Shown: one piece after another, positions 16,493 through 26,080 of the stretch
Position numbering within the stretch: position 1 is the first letter of the stretch
How the letters are laid out: each line of letters starts with the position of its first letter
Assembly (NCBI RefSeq): GCF_037200945.1
Contig: NZ_JBBCGP010000001.1
Location: forward strand, 434,001-498,000
Reading direction: 5' to 3'
Source of the DNA: Methylovirgula sp.
GTDB taxonomy: Bacteria; Pseudomonadota; Alphaproteobacteria; Rhizobiales; Beijerinckiaceae
Length of the DNA stretch: 64,000 bases
Made by a program: the position numbers and the translations under genes
Notes under the pieces: generated by a model
What the model saw: the letters and a program-made list of their open reading frames with translations, nothing else
Databases searched by the model: none
What the model was told of the DNA's origin: nothing

Positions 16493-19310
16493 TGCTCGCC
16501 GCCGAGGTCGGCAGAATTTGCGGAGTTTCGCTGCGCTACGGCAAGACGATTGCGCTCGATGACGTGACGCTCTCGATCCCGAAAGGCCGGATGGTCGGGC
16601 TGATCGGTCCCGACGGCGTCGGGAAATCCTCGCTCCTCGCGCTGCTCACGGGCGCCCGTCGCATCCAGAGCGGGGAGGTCCATGTTCTTGGCGGCGATCT
16701 CGGCGACGCGCGCCATCGCGCCGCCGTGTGTCCGCAGATCGCTTATATGCCGCAAGGTCTCGGAAAGAATCTTTATCCCGATCTCAGCGTGCGCGAGAAC
16801 ATCGAATTTTTTGGCCGCCTCTTCGGCCAATCCCGCAGCGAGCGTGACTATCGTATCGCGTCGCTTTTGAAAGCGACTGGGCTCGATCCGTTTCCCAGAT
16901 CGGCTCGCAAGCCAGCTCTCGGGTGGCATGCGCCAAAAGCTCGGGCTCTGTTGCGCGCTCATCCATGATCCAGATCTTCTGATTCTGGATGAGCCGACAA
17001 CAGGCGTCGACCCCGCTCTCGCGGCGGCAATTCTGGAGTCTCATTTCCCGTATGCGCGCCGAGCGCGAAGGCATGAGCGTCATCGTCGCGACGGCCTATA
17101 TGGAAGAGGCCGAGCAATTCGATTGGCTGATCGCGATGAACGCCGGCCGCGTTCTCGCCGCCGGATCGCCGTCCTCTCTTAAAGAGAAGACGGGATCGCA
17201 AACGCTCGAAGAGAGTTTCATCGCGCTTCTCCCGGAAGAAACGCGGCGCGGCCACAAGGCTTTTTCGATTCCGCCACGAGTGGCTGACGACGAAATGCCG
17301 GTCATTGTCGCGCGCAACTTGACGCGCCGCTTCGGCATATTCACCGCCGTAAATAATGTCAGCTTCGCGATCAAACGCGGCGAGATTTTTGGCTTCCTCG
17401 GGTCGAATGGCTGCGGCAAGACGACTACGATGAAAATGCTGACGGGTCTCCTTCCCGCCAGTGCCGGCGAAGTGCTTCTGTTCGGCAAGCCAATCGATAC
17501 CACAGATATGCGGGCCAGGTTTCGCGTCGGCTATATGTCGCAATCCTTTTCGCTTTATACCGAACTCACCGTCAGGCAGAACCTTAGCCTCCACGCACAT
17601 CTGTTTCATCTCGGCAAGCACGCCCATGAGCGCATAGCAGCGCTCGTCACCCGCTTCGGGCTTGCCCCTTATCTCGACCAGCGCGCCGCCGACCTTCCGC
17701 TTGGCATTCGTCAGCGGCTTTCGCTGGCCGTCGCCATCGTCCACAAGCCCGAGATCCTCATACTCGACGAGCCGACATCGGGCGTCGATCCGCTGGCGCG
17801 CGACGCCTTCTGGGATCTCCTCGCCGACCTTTCACGCAACGACGGCATGACGGTCTTCATCTCCACGCATTTTATGAACGAGGCTGCCCGTTGCGATCAT
17901 ATCGCGTTGATGGATGCAGGGCGCGTTCTCGCGATGGGAACACCGGCTGACCTGATCGAGGCGCGCCGATCTTCCAACCTCGAAGAGGCTTTCATCTCCT
18001 ATCTCGAAGAAGCGAACGAGACCCGCGCCTCCGGGCAAGGTCCAACGGGTGCGCCCGTTCAAGCGAAAGTGGCGCTGCCCGCAGTCAATGCTCGCGGACC
18101 AGCGAAAATCTGGTTCAGTCCGCGCCGCCTTTTCGCCTATGCCATCCGCGAAGGGCTGGAACTCTTGCGAGACCCCATCCGTATGGGGTTCGCCCTACTC
18201 GGCACCGCTTTTCTCATGGCCGTCTTTGGGGCTGGAATATCGACTGACGTGAATAATTTATCTTTCGCCGTTCTCGATCGCGACAATTCACACGAAAGCC
18301 GCGCTTATCTCGAAGAGTTACGCGGCTCGAGCTATTTTATCGAAAAGCCGCCGATCGCGACGCCCGCCGACATGGAACAGCGCCTTCGCTCCGGGGACAT
18401 AAAGGCCGCAATCGAAATCCCCCCGGACTTCGGGCGCGACATCAAGAAGAATGTGCCAACTGAAGTCGGCGCGTGGGTGGACGGCGCTATGCCGTTTCGC
18501 GCCGAAACGATTCGCGGTTATCTCCAGGCGGCGCATCAACAATTTCTCTCCGATTACGCGGTCCGCAACGGCAAGGCTGCCGACGACACGCCGGACGATA
18601 TCCGCGAAGCCGTGCGTAATAACAATATCTCAATGTTCAAAACTCCGAACATAAACCCCGCGGAACCGGCCCGGATCGAAACGAGGTTTCTTTACAATCA
18701 AGATTTTGAAAGCATCTATGCCCAGGTTCCCGGCAGCATCGCTCTGCTGCTCGTCATCATTCCCGCCATTTTGATGGCACTCGCGATCGTTCGCGAGAAG
18801 GAGCTTGGCTCAATCACGAATCTTTATGTGACACCTGTCACGCGCATCGAATTCCTGTTGGGCAAACAAATCCCCTACATCATGATTGCCATGATCAATT
18901 TCGGGATTCTCTGCCTGATGGGGGTTTTCCTATTCGGTGTTCCAATCAGGGGAAATTTCCTGGTCCTGCTTATCGGCGCGTTGCTTTATGTGACCGCGAC
19001 GACCGGAATCGGAATGCTGATATCCTCCTTTTGCAAAACGCAGATCGCGGCTTTGTTCGGCGCGGCGATCCTCACGATGCTGCCCGCGACGACGTTCTCC
19101 GGAATGCTCACGCCCGTCTCTTCGCTCACGGGTTTACCTGCCTTGATGGGCATCGGATTCCCGATGACCTACTTTTTGAAGATCAGCGTCGGCACCTTCA
19201 CCAAAGCGCTCGGCTTTCAGGATCTTTCCGTGACATTGCTGCAGGTCGCCGTCTTCATTCCAATCCTGACGATTCTCAGCCTGGTCTTTCTGCGCAAGCA
19301 GGAAAGTTAG
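16489..19310 (+). pseudogene. rbbA: RbbA-like double ABC ATPase fused to ABC-2 permease, two frameshifts
   Basis: Reconstructed length is about 940 residues. ATPase 1 has Walker A GPDGVGKSS, signature LSGGMRQKLGL and Walker B LLILDEPTTGVDP. ATPase 2 has GSNGCGKTTTM, LPLGIRQRLSLA and ILILDEPTSGVDP. The C-terminal ABC-2 permease starts with PRRLFAYAIREGLELLRDP and ends in six hydrophobic helices. Indels near 16900 and in a C run near 17010 split ATPase 1, so only the part from about 17035 on reads straight. Relatives export drugs or envelope compounds, and the E. coli protein also binds ribosomes. An internal start could in theory make the second ATPase plus permease. Confidence 0.8.
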
Positions 19311-19324
19311 AAGGCAGCCCGAGA

Positions 19325-20473
19325 ATGAGCAGGCTCAGCAATATTTTCTGGCTCGGCACAAAGGAGCTTCGCAGCTTCTTCAGCGACGTCGTGCTCCTCG
19401 GCCTTGTGATCTACACGTTTTCCTTTGCGATCTATGTGCAGGGGCATAGCAACGCGCAGGAATTATATAACGGCTCCGTCGCTTACGTGGATGACGATAA
19501 ATCGGAATTATCACGCAGGATGATGGCGGTTTTTCTGCCGCCTTACTTCAAGCATCCGGTTCCAATCTCCGAAAGCGATATCGACCATTTGATGAATACC
19601 GCGGCTTATACATTCGTCATCGTGATACCGCCGGATTTCGAGAAGGACGTTCTCGCCGGGCGCAGCCCCGAGGTTCAGGTCAATGTCGACGCGACGGCCA
19701 TGGTCACGGCCGGGCTTGGCTACGGTTATATTCAGCAAATCCTGACGACGGAGATCGACAATTTCGTTTCGCGCAACGAGGGCACGTATCTTTCACGGTC
19801 TCAGAATGTCCAAAAGACTCCGATCACGCTCTCCGTGCGTGTCGTCTTCAATCCAAATGTCATGACATCCTGGTTCACGAGCGTCATGGGGATCGTCAAT
19901 AATGTGACGATGCTCGCGATCATCCTGGCAGGCGCGGCCATCGTCCGTGAACGCGAGCATGGTACAATGGATCATCTGCTCGTCATGCCGGTCACGCCGT
20001 TTGAAATCGCCATGTCCAAGATCTGGGCAAATGGCCTCGTCATTGCCGTGGCATCCGCCCTGTCACTCGAAATCGTCGTTCGGCAAGTTCTCAAAATCCC
20101 GATCGCCGGCTCGGTGCCTTTGTTCATTGCCGGCGTCAGCATCTATCTGTTCTTTGCGACCGCGATCGGTATTTTTCTGGCGACGATCGCGCGGTCGATG
20201 CCGCAGCTCGGCCTGCTTTATATTCTCGTCGCAATGCCTATGAATATCCTGTCTGGCAGCAACACGCCACTCGAATCCATGCCACCGGTTTTGAGCACGA
20301 TCATGATGTTCTCGCCCTCAACCCATTTCGTATTATTCGCGCAGTCAATCCTCTTTCGTGGCGCGGGATTCTCCATTGTCTGGCCGCAGTTTCTCTTCGT
20401 CGCCTTCGTCGGCTGCCTATTCCTGGCGATCGCGCTCATGCGCTTTCGCACGGTGGCGGTTCAGGCGGGGTAA
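19325..20473 (+). CDS. ABC-2 type permease, YhhJ-like
   Basis: The 382-residue inner-membrane protein has one N-terminal helix (VVLLGLVIYTFSFAIYVQGH), a large periplasmic domain and five C-terminal helices. The ABC-2 signature region VREREHGTMDHLLVMPVTPFEI couples to the ATPase. It starts at ATG 19325, 14 bases after the rbbA-like gene, and completes the operon order adaptor, ATPase-permease, permease. It is the only unbroken gene of the three, and without its partners it probably has no transport function. Confidence 0.8.
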   Translation: MSRLSNIFWLGTKELRSFFSDVVLLGLVIYTFSFAIYVQGHSNAQELYNGSVAYVDDDKSELSRRMMAVFLPPYFKHPVPISESDIDHLMNTAAYTFVIVIPPDFEKDVLAGRSPEVQVNVDATAMVTAGLGYGYIQQILTTEIDNFVSRNEGTYLSRSQNVQKTPITLSVRVVFNPNVMTSWFTSVMGIVNNVTMLAIILAGAAIVREREHGTMDHLLVMPVTPFEIAMSKIWANGLVIAVASALSLEIVVRQVLKIPIAGSVPLFIAGVSIYLFFATAIGIFLATIARSMPQLGLLYILVAMPMNILSGSNTPLESMPPVLSTIMMFSPSTHFVLFAQSILFRGAGFSIVWPQFLFVAFVGCLFLAIALMRFRTVAVQAG

Positions 20474-20666
20474 CGAACCTGGATTTTCGTCGCAGTCAGA
20501 TCCGCGCCACTTTTGCCCGCACAAGGCTAACGTGCGATTATGTAAACAGGCATAGTGATCTGGAAGAGAGCGCAACGAATATGCGCTAACCGGGTGCATC
20601 GCCAGATCGAAGCTTCGTGCGGTCTGATCAGGCCCGGATTCGATCGCGATCACTTGGAGATCGATT

Positions 20667-21773
20667 ATGCGTAGAATGAGAAATTTGTTGGCGAGCGTCG
20701 CCTTCGTGGCGCCTGTCCTAAGTCTCACGGCAGCTTATGCCCAGGATGCAAGTAATCCCGCTGCGCCTTATGTGCCTAAAGCTTGCTCGACGCATGTCAC
20801 CGTCGCCCCTGCCGACATCGCCGATGATCCAAATCTTGATCCTGCGGTCCGCAAATTTCTGATCCCGCTCGACAAGGACCCCAGCCCGTTTTGGGAACAG
20901 CCTCAGCCCAAACCACAGCAGGTTGTAACCGATCTGCAGAACCAGACTCCGGTCGACATGTCCGGCGTGACGATCTCGGAGAAATCGCTCACCGTCGATG
21001 GTCGCACGATAAAGCTGTTTATCGTGAAGCCCGATCATGTCGAAGGGCATCCGGGCGTCATTCTCTTTATCCATGGCGCCGTTTGGCTTGCGGGTAACTT
21101 TGAAAATCATAAGCGGCTTGTGCGCGATCTCGTCGTCGAATCCGGGCAGCCGGCCGTCTTTCCCGAAATTACAAACCTTCCGGCCGGAAAGTATCCGGTG
21201 CCGCTGAACCAATCTTACGCGACACTTGAATGGATCGCCACGCATGCATCGGAATTCGGCGCGGACGGAAGCCGGATCGCGGTGGCTGGAAACTCGGTCG
21301 GCGGCAACATGACCGCGGCCTTGAATCTGATGGTCAAGGATCGGAAGGGGCCGAAGATCAGCTATCAGGTTCTGCTCTGGCCGGCGACCAATGCCGGTGT
21401 CGATACGTGCTCCTACGAAACATATGCCAACGGCCGCTTCCTGAGCCGCGCGTTTATGAAGTATGGCTGGGATCGTTATGCGCCGACCGAGAAGGAACGA
21501 GAAAACCCGTATGTTTCGCCTCTGCGCGCCAGCACGAGCGAATTGCAAGGCCTCCCGCCGACCTTGGTCATCACCGAAGAAAACGACGTGCTACGGGATG
21601 AGGGCGAAGCCTATGGTCACCGTCTGCAAGATGCGGGCGTGCCGACAGTCTTCGTTCGCTACAACGGAACCATCCACGACTTTGGCTTGCTGGACGCGCT
21701 CGTCGATCTGCCGACGACCAAAGCGATGATCCATCAGGTCGCGGGAAGCATCCGCAAGCACATCGGAGAATAA
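20667..21773 (+). CDS. Secreted alpha/beta hydrolase of the HSL/lipase-esterase type
   Basis: A signal peptide (NLLASVAFVAPVLSLTAAYA) precedes an alpha/beta-hydrolase fold. The oxyanion-hole motif is HGAVW where most HSL relatives have HGGG. The nucleophile elbow is AVAGNSVGGNMTA (family GDSAGG), the acidic residue is probably the Asp of EENDVLRDEGEAY and the histidine is in NGTIHDFG. At 368 residues it is about 50 longer than typical because of an N-terminal region that includes a short segment common to secreted esterases. The substrate is probably a small ester. The gene stands alone, convergent with the next. Confidence 0.75.
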   Translation: MRRMRNLLASVAFVAPVLSLTAAYAQDASNPAAPYVPKACSTHVTVAPADIADDPNLDPAVRKFLIPLDKDPSPFWEQPQPKPQQVVTDLQNQTPVDMSGVTISEKSLTVDGRTIKLFIVKPDHVEGHPGVILFIHGAVWLAGNFENHKRLVRDLVVESGQPAVFPEITNLPAGKYPVPLNQSYATLEWIATHASEFGADGSRIAVAGNSVGGNMTAALNLMVKDRKGPKISYQVLLWPATNAGVDTCSYETYANGRFLSRAFMKYGWDRYAPTEKERENPYVSPLRASTSELQGLPPTLVITEENDVLRDEGEAYGHRLQDAGVPTVFVRYNGTIHDFGLLDALVDLPTTKAMIHQVAGSIRKHIGE

Positions 21774-21786
21774 GGCGGTCTCTGAT

Positions 21787-22665
21787 TCAGCCGCGGCCGG
21801 CAAGCCAGGCCGCGGCGTTCAGCATATAGCGATGCGTAGAAGCGACGGCCGTCGGCGTCCGGGCAAGAGAATCGCCCGGCGGCTCGTCGACAAAGCTTGG
21901 GCATCCGGAAGAAGTGTCCCAGTTATAGTCGGCGAAATGATGAAATGTGCTTTGAGCGATCGCGCGACCCGATCTGTTCGACGCCTCGAATGCAACCGCC
22001 AGATTGAACACGCGGCCAGATATTTGGCTTTTGCCTCTGGCGATCACGCGCGCATCTTCGTCATCTGGCGCCGCGATTGCCCCTTCATGCGGATGGGTCG
22101 GCAAGAATTGCACATAGCCGTCGGACGACTCCGAGTCCGTCAATACGGGATGCAGCGGCAATACCGGCTCCACGATTTGAAAATCGCCGTTCGCACCGGA
22201 ATGATAATTCGGCCAGCTGATATTGGTCGAATAGGGATCGTCGATCCGACAGTTTTCCACGACCGGATCGACATTGCGCGAATGGAAATGATGCGCTTTT
22301 CCGACGCCCGCCAGGCCGCAGATTGAAGAACCCAAGTCCATATGATCGCGCGTCACCAGAAGCCCGCGGCCCTGGCGCCGGAACCTTGAGATCGCTTCGC
22401 AATCCGACTCCGTAAGCCCGTCGCCGATATCGACGGCGAAGAGCCATAGTTCGTCATAGTCGCTCTGGTCGAGCTTGGAGAGAACGCCGTCAGGCCTGCC
22501 GAGCGGATCGCGGTCCCGCATCGTCACCTCGTACATCGGATCGCCCGATGGCGCCTTCGCGGCGGTCAGCAAGGCGCCGAGACGGCTGAAGCGCGCGATC
22601 GACCAATCGTCCTCCGTCGGAGGAATCGTTGTCTGCAGAAGAATTCTCACTGGACCGTCATGCAT
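21787..22665 (-). CDS. GATase-like/ThuA-like domain protein of unknown function
   Basis: The start at 22665 (MHDGPVRILLQTT) was chosen because the 83 residues upstream in frame are arginine-rich and look non-native. The 292-residue product alternates strands and helices, with a turn QGRGLLVTRDHMDLGSSICGL that may match the glutamine-amidotransferase-like fold and a patterned C-terminal half (STFHHFADYNWD). No cysteine nucleophile is obvious, so hydrolase activity is not claimed. The end, STHRYMLNAAAWLAGRG, resembles the ends of trehalose-utilisation-like proteins. It lies between the hydrolase and the NTF2-like gene. Confidence 0.5.
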   Translation of the reverse strand: MHDGPVRILLQTTIPPTEDDWSIARFSRLGALLTAAKAPSGDPMYEVTMRDRDPLGRPDGVLSKLDQSDYDELWLFAVDIGDGLTESDCEAISRFRRQGRGLLVTRDHMDLGSSICGLAGVGKAHHFHSRNVDPVVENCRIDDPYSTNISWPNYHSGANGDFQIVEPVLPLHPVLTDSESSDGYVQFLPTHPHEGAIAAPDDEDARVIARGKSQISGRVFNLAVAFEASNRSGRAIAQSTFHHFADYNWDTSSGCPSFVDEPPGDSLARTPTAVASTHRYMLNAAAWLAGRG

Positions 22666-22708
22666 GACAAGCTCCGATGTTTTGCCGGCTTTGGCCGGTT
22701 GAACTCCG

Positions 22709-23107
22709 CTATTCTTTTCCCAGCGCCTCGGCCCAGGCGCCCGACTCTGTATATTGAACAAAGCGGATGATGCGCCCGTCCTGTACGGTCCAGACATGAA
22801 CGAACGGCGCTTTGAGCGCGCCGTCGCCATTCCTAGCCCGGCCTGTATAAACACCGAATGACACAGTGCGATCGTCCCGTGACACGAAGTCTGAAGGCGT
22901 GCAGGCGAAACCATCGAAGTCGCGGCGGATCGGCGCGAAGACTTTGGTCACGATCGCTTCGGTGCCCGTCACAGTTCCGGAATAATAGGGTGAACGCTCG
23001 GCGCTGGTCCACTCGATCGCGGGGTTGAACAAGGCGAAAGCGGCGGCGCTATCGCCGCGCGCCAACGCCGTATAAAAGTGCCGGATGATGGTTTCGGCTT
23101 CGATCAT
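22709..23107 (-). CDS. SnoaL/NTF2-like domain protein
   Basis: From ATG at 23107 (MIEAETIIRHFYTALARGDS) the 132-residue protein shows the cone-shaped NTF2-like fold pattern: two opening helices, NPAIEWTSAERSPYYSGTVTG and a C-terminal beta sheet ending APFVHVWTVQDGRIIRFVQY. The family includes ketosteroid isomerase and polyketide cyclases, but many members have unknown roles in stress or detoxification. It runs divergently from the oxidoreductase gene, with 181 bases between starts. Confidence 0.75.
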   Translation of the reverse strand: MIEAETIIRHFYTALARGDSAAAFALFNPAIEWTSAERSPYYSGTVTGTEAIVTKVFAPIRRDFDGFACTPSDFVSRDDRTVSFGVYTGRARNGDGALKAPFVHVWTVQDGRIIRFVQYTESGAWAEALGKE

Positions 23108-23288
23108 CTTTGCCTCGGGCTTCGCAACGTCCTCGTGACAGTCGCACGAGCACCAGGTCGACTCCATCAGCCTGCGGCATGATCGCGTCTATACCAATGG
23201 ATAGGATTACGCGGCTGCGATGTTGCGCTCTTTTTGGGGCGAATTGTGCGGTCACGTCCGCATCCCGAAGAATGCCAGGACAGCCAAG

Positions 23289-24257
23289 ATGCGCGCGATG
23301 ACGGCGAAAGCCTTTGGCGGCTATGCCGATTTAAAATTGACCGACCTTCCCAAGCCGAACGCCGGCGAAGGTCGTGTTCTCGTGCGCATAACCGCGGCCG
23401 GGGTGACGCCGCTCGACCACACAATCTTGTCGGGTCAATTTCCACTTGCCAATCCGCCGCTCGTGCTCGGCAACGAGGGTGCCGGCGTGGTCGAAGAGGG
23501 TGACGAGGAGATCCCCACCGGCACCCGCGTCATGTTTACCGGCCCGTATGGCGTCTTCGAGAACGGCACCTACAGCGAGTATGTCGCCGTCAAGAAGGAG
23601 TATCTCTGCGTGATTCCTGCAGGAATATCCGATACGACGGCGGCGGGCCTTCCCATCGCCTATCTGACAGCTTATCTCGCGCTTAGCGATGCCGGCTTTG
23701 AAAAGGGTAAATCTGTCCTAGCTCCCGCGATTGGCGGCTCGGTCGGCAATGCGGCGACGCAATTGGCGCGCGCCATGGGCGCCAAACATGCCATCTCCAC
23801 GACGACCAATCCGGCGAAGGCGAAGCAGGCGGAGGAATTAGGCTTCGATGAAATCGTCGATCTCAGCAAGGAAAGCCTGGCCGATGGGATTCGCCGGCTG
23901 ACCGACGGCTATGGCGTCGACATTGTCATCGACGGCATCGGCGGCGACGTCCTGAGCGAGGCGCTTGGTGCTTTGGCCCAAGGCGGCAGCCTGACGAGCC
24001 TCGGCTATTCGGCCGGCCGCAAATCGACTATCGACGTCACCAATCTCATCTGGAAAGGCGCGAGCATCAGAAGCTTTCTGCTCTTTTCCAAATCGCCGGC
24101 GGATTGGGCGAAAGCCTGGACGACTATCATTCCGCTTTTGGCGAGCGGCCAAGTCGTGCCCGTCATCGCCAAGACCTTTTCGCTCGAAGAGGCGCCGGAG
24201 GCCCTCCGTTATCTCGTCGAAGAGCGCCCCTTTGGCCGCGTGATCCTGACGCTCTAA
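23289..24257 (+). CDS. Zinc-type alcohol dehydrogenase-like/quinone oxidoreductase (MDR family)
   Basis: The protein has the GroES-like N-terminal domain (GEGRVLVRITAAGVTPLDHTI, ANPPLVLGNEGAGVVEEG) and a Rossmann domain with a nucleotide loop (VLAPAIGGSVGNAATQLARA) and NADPH-site tail EDAPEAL-like (LEEAPEALRYLVEERPFGRV). The structural and catalytic zinc cysteines are absent, which places it with the zinc-independent quinone oxidoreductases. ATG at 23289 (MRAMTAKAF) is preferred to the longer frame, whose first 23 residues look non-native. The next gene is a convergent OhrR-like regulator. Confidence 0.8.
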   Translation: MRAMTAKAFGGYADLKLTDLPKPNAGEGRVLVRITAAGVTPLDHTILSGQFPLANPPLVLGNEGAGVVEEGDEEIPTGTRVMFTGPYGVFENGTYSEYVAVKKEYLCVIPAGISDTTAAGLPIAYLTAYLALSDAGFEKGKSVLAPAIGGSVGNAATQLARAMGAKHAISTTTNPAKAKQAEELGFDEIVDLSKESLADGIRRLTDGYGVDIVIDGIGGDVLSEALGALAQGGSLTSLGYSAGRKSTIDVTNLIWKGASIRSFLLFSKSPADWAKAWTTIIPLLASGQVVPVIAKTFSLEEAPEALRYLVEERPFGRVILTL

Positions 24258-24316
24258 AGTAGTCCCTGCGGTCGCTCGCGACTTGAGCGTATCGCCAGCT
24301 CTTCCTCTGCGCGAAT

Positions 24317-24757
24317 TCAGCCGGCCTCTTTGAGCAATGTCGCGCGCACCAAGATGATCGCCTCGCGCAATTGCCGAAGCGCGTCCGGCGCGAGGCCCGT
24401 CGCACCATCGACGCAGGACGGGAAATCCCGCGCCTTGTCGCGCAATGTATCGCCCTTCTTCGTCAACTGGACACGCACCTGGCGCTCGTCGTCGGGATCG
24501 CGGTTACGCATCACCAAATCGAGACCTTCGAGCCGTTTGAGCAATGGCGTCAGCGTATTGGATTCAAGGAAAAGCAGATTACCAAGGCTGCCGACGGTCT
24601 GATCGTCCTTGGCCCAGAGCGACACGAGAACGAGATATTGCGGATAGGTGACGCCCAATATTTTGAGCAGCGGCTTATAGACCTGATTGAACGCGTGGCT
24701 GGTCGAATAGACCGCAAAACAGATGAAATCGTCAGGCACTGGGGCTTTGCTGGCCAT
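24317..24757 (-). CDS. ohrR: MarR-family regulator of the OhrR type
   Basis: The 146-residue protein begins with FICFAVYSTSHAFNQVYKPLL, in which the cysteine at about residue 13 corresponds to the reactive peroxide-sensing cysteine of OhrR. A winged helix-turn-helix follows (VGSLGNLLFLESNTLTPLLK, LVMRNRDPDDERQVRVQLT). OhrR proteins repress organic-peroxide resistance genes until that cysteine is oxidised. No ohr gene is in the window. The divergent AraC gene and the palindromes in the shared promoter suggest it controls that gene or itself. The start has a clear ribosome-binding site (AAGGA). Confidence 0.75.
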   Translation of the reverse strand: MASKAPVPDDFICFAVYSTSHAFNQVYKPLLKILGVTYPQYLVLVSLWAKDDQTVGSLGNLLFLESNTLTPLLKRLEGLDLVMRNRDPDDERQVRVQLTKKGDTLRDKARDFPSCVDGATGLAPDALRQLREAIILVRATLLKEAG

Positions 24758-24807
24758 AAATCATCCTTCTGCGCATGAATGCGGCCAGTTGGCGCATCCC
24801 TAGATAA

Positions 24808-24903
24808 ATCGCACGCGATTAGATCGCAAGATATTGACCGAGGCGGAAGCAGCACCTAATTTGATCGTATACGATCTAATCGTTTACGATAATAATCGTA
24901 AAC
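24808..24903. promoter_or_regulatory. Palindrome-rich divergent promoter between ohrR-like and araC-like genes
   Basis: A perfect palindrome ATCGTATACGAT lies at 24864-24875. A second site at 24882-24903 has perfect 9-base arms GTTTACGAT and ATCGTAAAC around AATA. A looser site ATCGCACGCGAT lies near 24808-24819. The sites sit between two divergent regulator genes and are candidates for OhrR-type or AraC-type operators. The element is not a terminator, because no T run follows. Confidence 0.6.
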
Positions 24904-24924
24904 TGTCGGCCTGAGGTAAGCCCG

Positions 24925-25818
24925 ATGAATCTGCGTGCTGACGGAACCCGTAAATATCCAAATTCGAAATTGATCGCCTCATCCGCCAATCGCGGCTGGA
25001 CGACGATTTATGCGGAGCTGCGTGATCATCCAGCGGGCCATATCGCCTCCGCCGTCCAGCAGAACGTCGAGATCGTCATCGCATTGCGCGGCGCGGATCA
25101 GGGCTCCGTCACCCGGATCGGTGCCGGACGCCGGCAGCAAAGCCAGCCTTCCATAGGCACGATCTGGCTTGTGCCGATCGGCGTCGGCAGCGAGGAAATC
25201 ATCCTCACCGCGCCGATGGCTGAAACACTGCATCTCTATTTGCCGGGACGGCAATTCAGCCGCCTTGCGGAGGAATACAACCTTCCGCACTCGCTAGGCC
25301 AAGCGCTGCAATATCTGGGCGGCCTGCACGATGAGCTGATCCGCCAGCTTGGCATCGCCTTGCTCACTGAAATGCTCGCAGAAACATCGACGAGCCGCAT
25401 GTTGGCGGAAAGTGCGTCGATCATGCTGGCCGCCCAGCTCTCACATCGCTATTCCGGCGCGGACCTGCTGAAACCGGGCGGCGGCCGCGAAAGGCCGGAA
25501 GGCGCCCGTCTGCGGCGCGTGCTCGACTATATCGAAGCGAATATTGAAACGGACATAAGTGTCGAAGCGCTTGCTGATGTCGCGGCGTTAAGCGTCTTTC
25601 ATTTCACACGGCTATTCACCGCGGCCATGGGTCAGCCACCGCGCAAATATGTCAGCCGCCGCCGGCTTGAGACGGCAATGGCGATGCTGGCGCGCGACAA
25701 ATTCTCCTTGAACGAGATCGCCCACAAATCGCGTTTTTCATCGCAAGCGGCCTTCTCGCGCGCCTTCCGCCGCGCAACAGGAATGACACCGGGCGAATAC
25801 CGGCGGCTCGTCCGCTAG
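24925..25818 (+). CDS. AraC-family transcriptional regulator
   Basis: The 297-residue protein has a variable N-terminal sensor half and a C-terminal double helix-turn-helix: RRVLDYIEANIETDISVEAL, AALSVFHFTRLFTAAMGQPP and DKFSLNEIAHKSRFSSQAAF, then FSRAFRRATGMTPGEYRR. The ATG at 24925 is preceded by GAGGT. It is divergent from the ohrR-like gene and shares a palindrome-rich promoter with it. The effector and targets are unknown; the adjacent oxidoreductase and NTF2-like genes are plausible targets by position only. Confidence 0.85.
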   Translation: MNLRADGTRKYPNSKLIASSANRGWTTIYAELRDHPAGHIASAVQQNVEIVIALRGADQGSVTRIGAGRRQQSQPSIGTIWLVPIGVGSEEIILTAPMAETLHLYLPGRQFSRLAEEYNLPHSLGQALQYLGGLHDELIRQLGIALLTEMLAETSTSRMLAESASIMLAAQLSHRYSGADLLKPGGGRERPEGARLRRVLDYIEANIETDISVEALADVAALSVFHFTRLFTAAMGQPPRKYVSRRRLETAMAMLARDKFSLNEIAHKSRFSSQAAFSRAFRRATGMTPGEYRRLVR

Positions 25819-26080
25819 CCGACATCCCGCGTCTGCATGAGGGAAATAGCAAGTACGATCAAAAGAACGGCAATGCGGATCAAACGAAGCGCGCGATGCT
25901 TCGATAAGATCGCGCCGACTTGCGTCGCCTTTCAACCCGTTGGGAGGCTCTCGCGAGAACGCCAAACATCCAAGCCCTCCAGACATGGCAGACATGGGAC
26001 GTCGTTGACAATATCAGCGCGTCTGGACGGCGATCCGAAACCATCGTCTCGAATGATCCTCGACTCTGACCGGTATTCAA

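Noticed and set aside
16989..17100. Start of the RbbA-like protein at 16989
   Set aside because: It is only a frame artefact created by two indels; the native start is the ATG at 16489 overlapping the HlyD-like stop.
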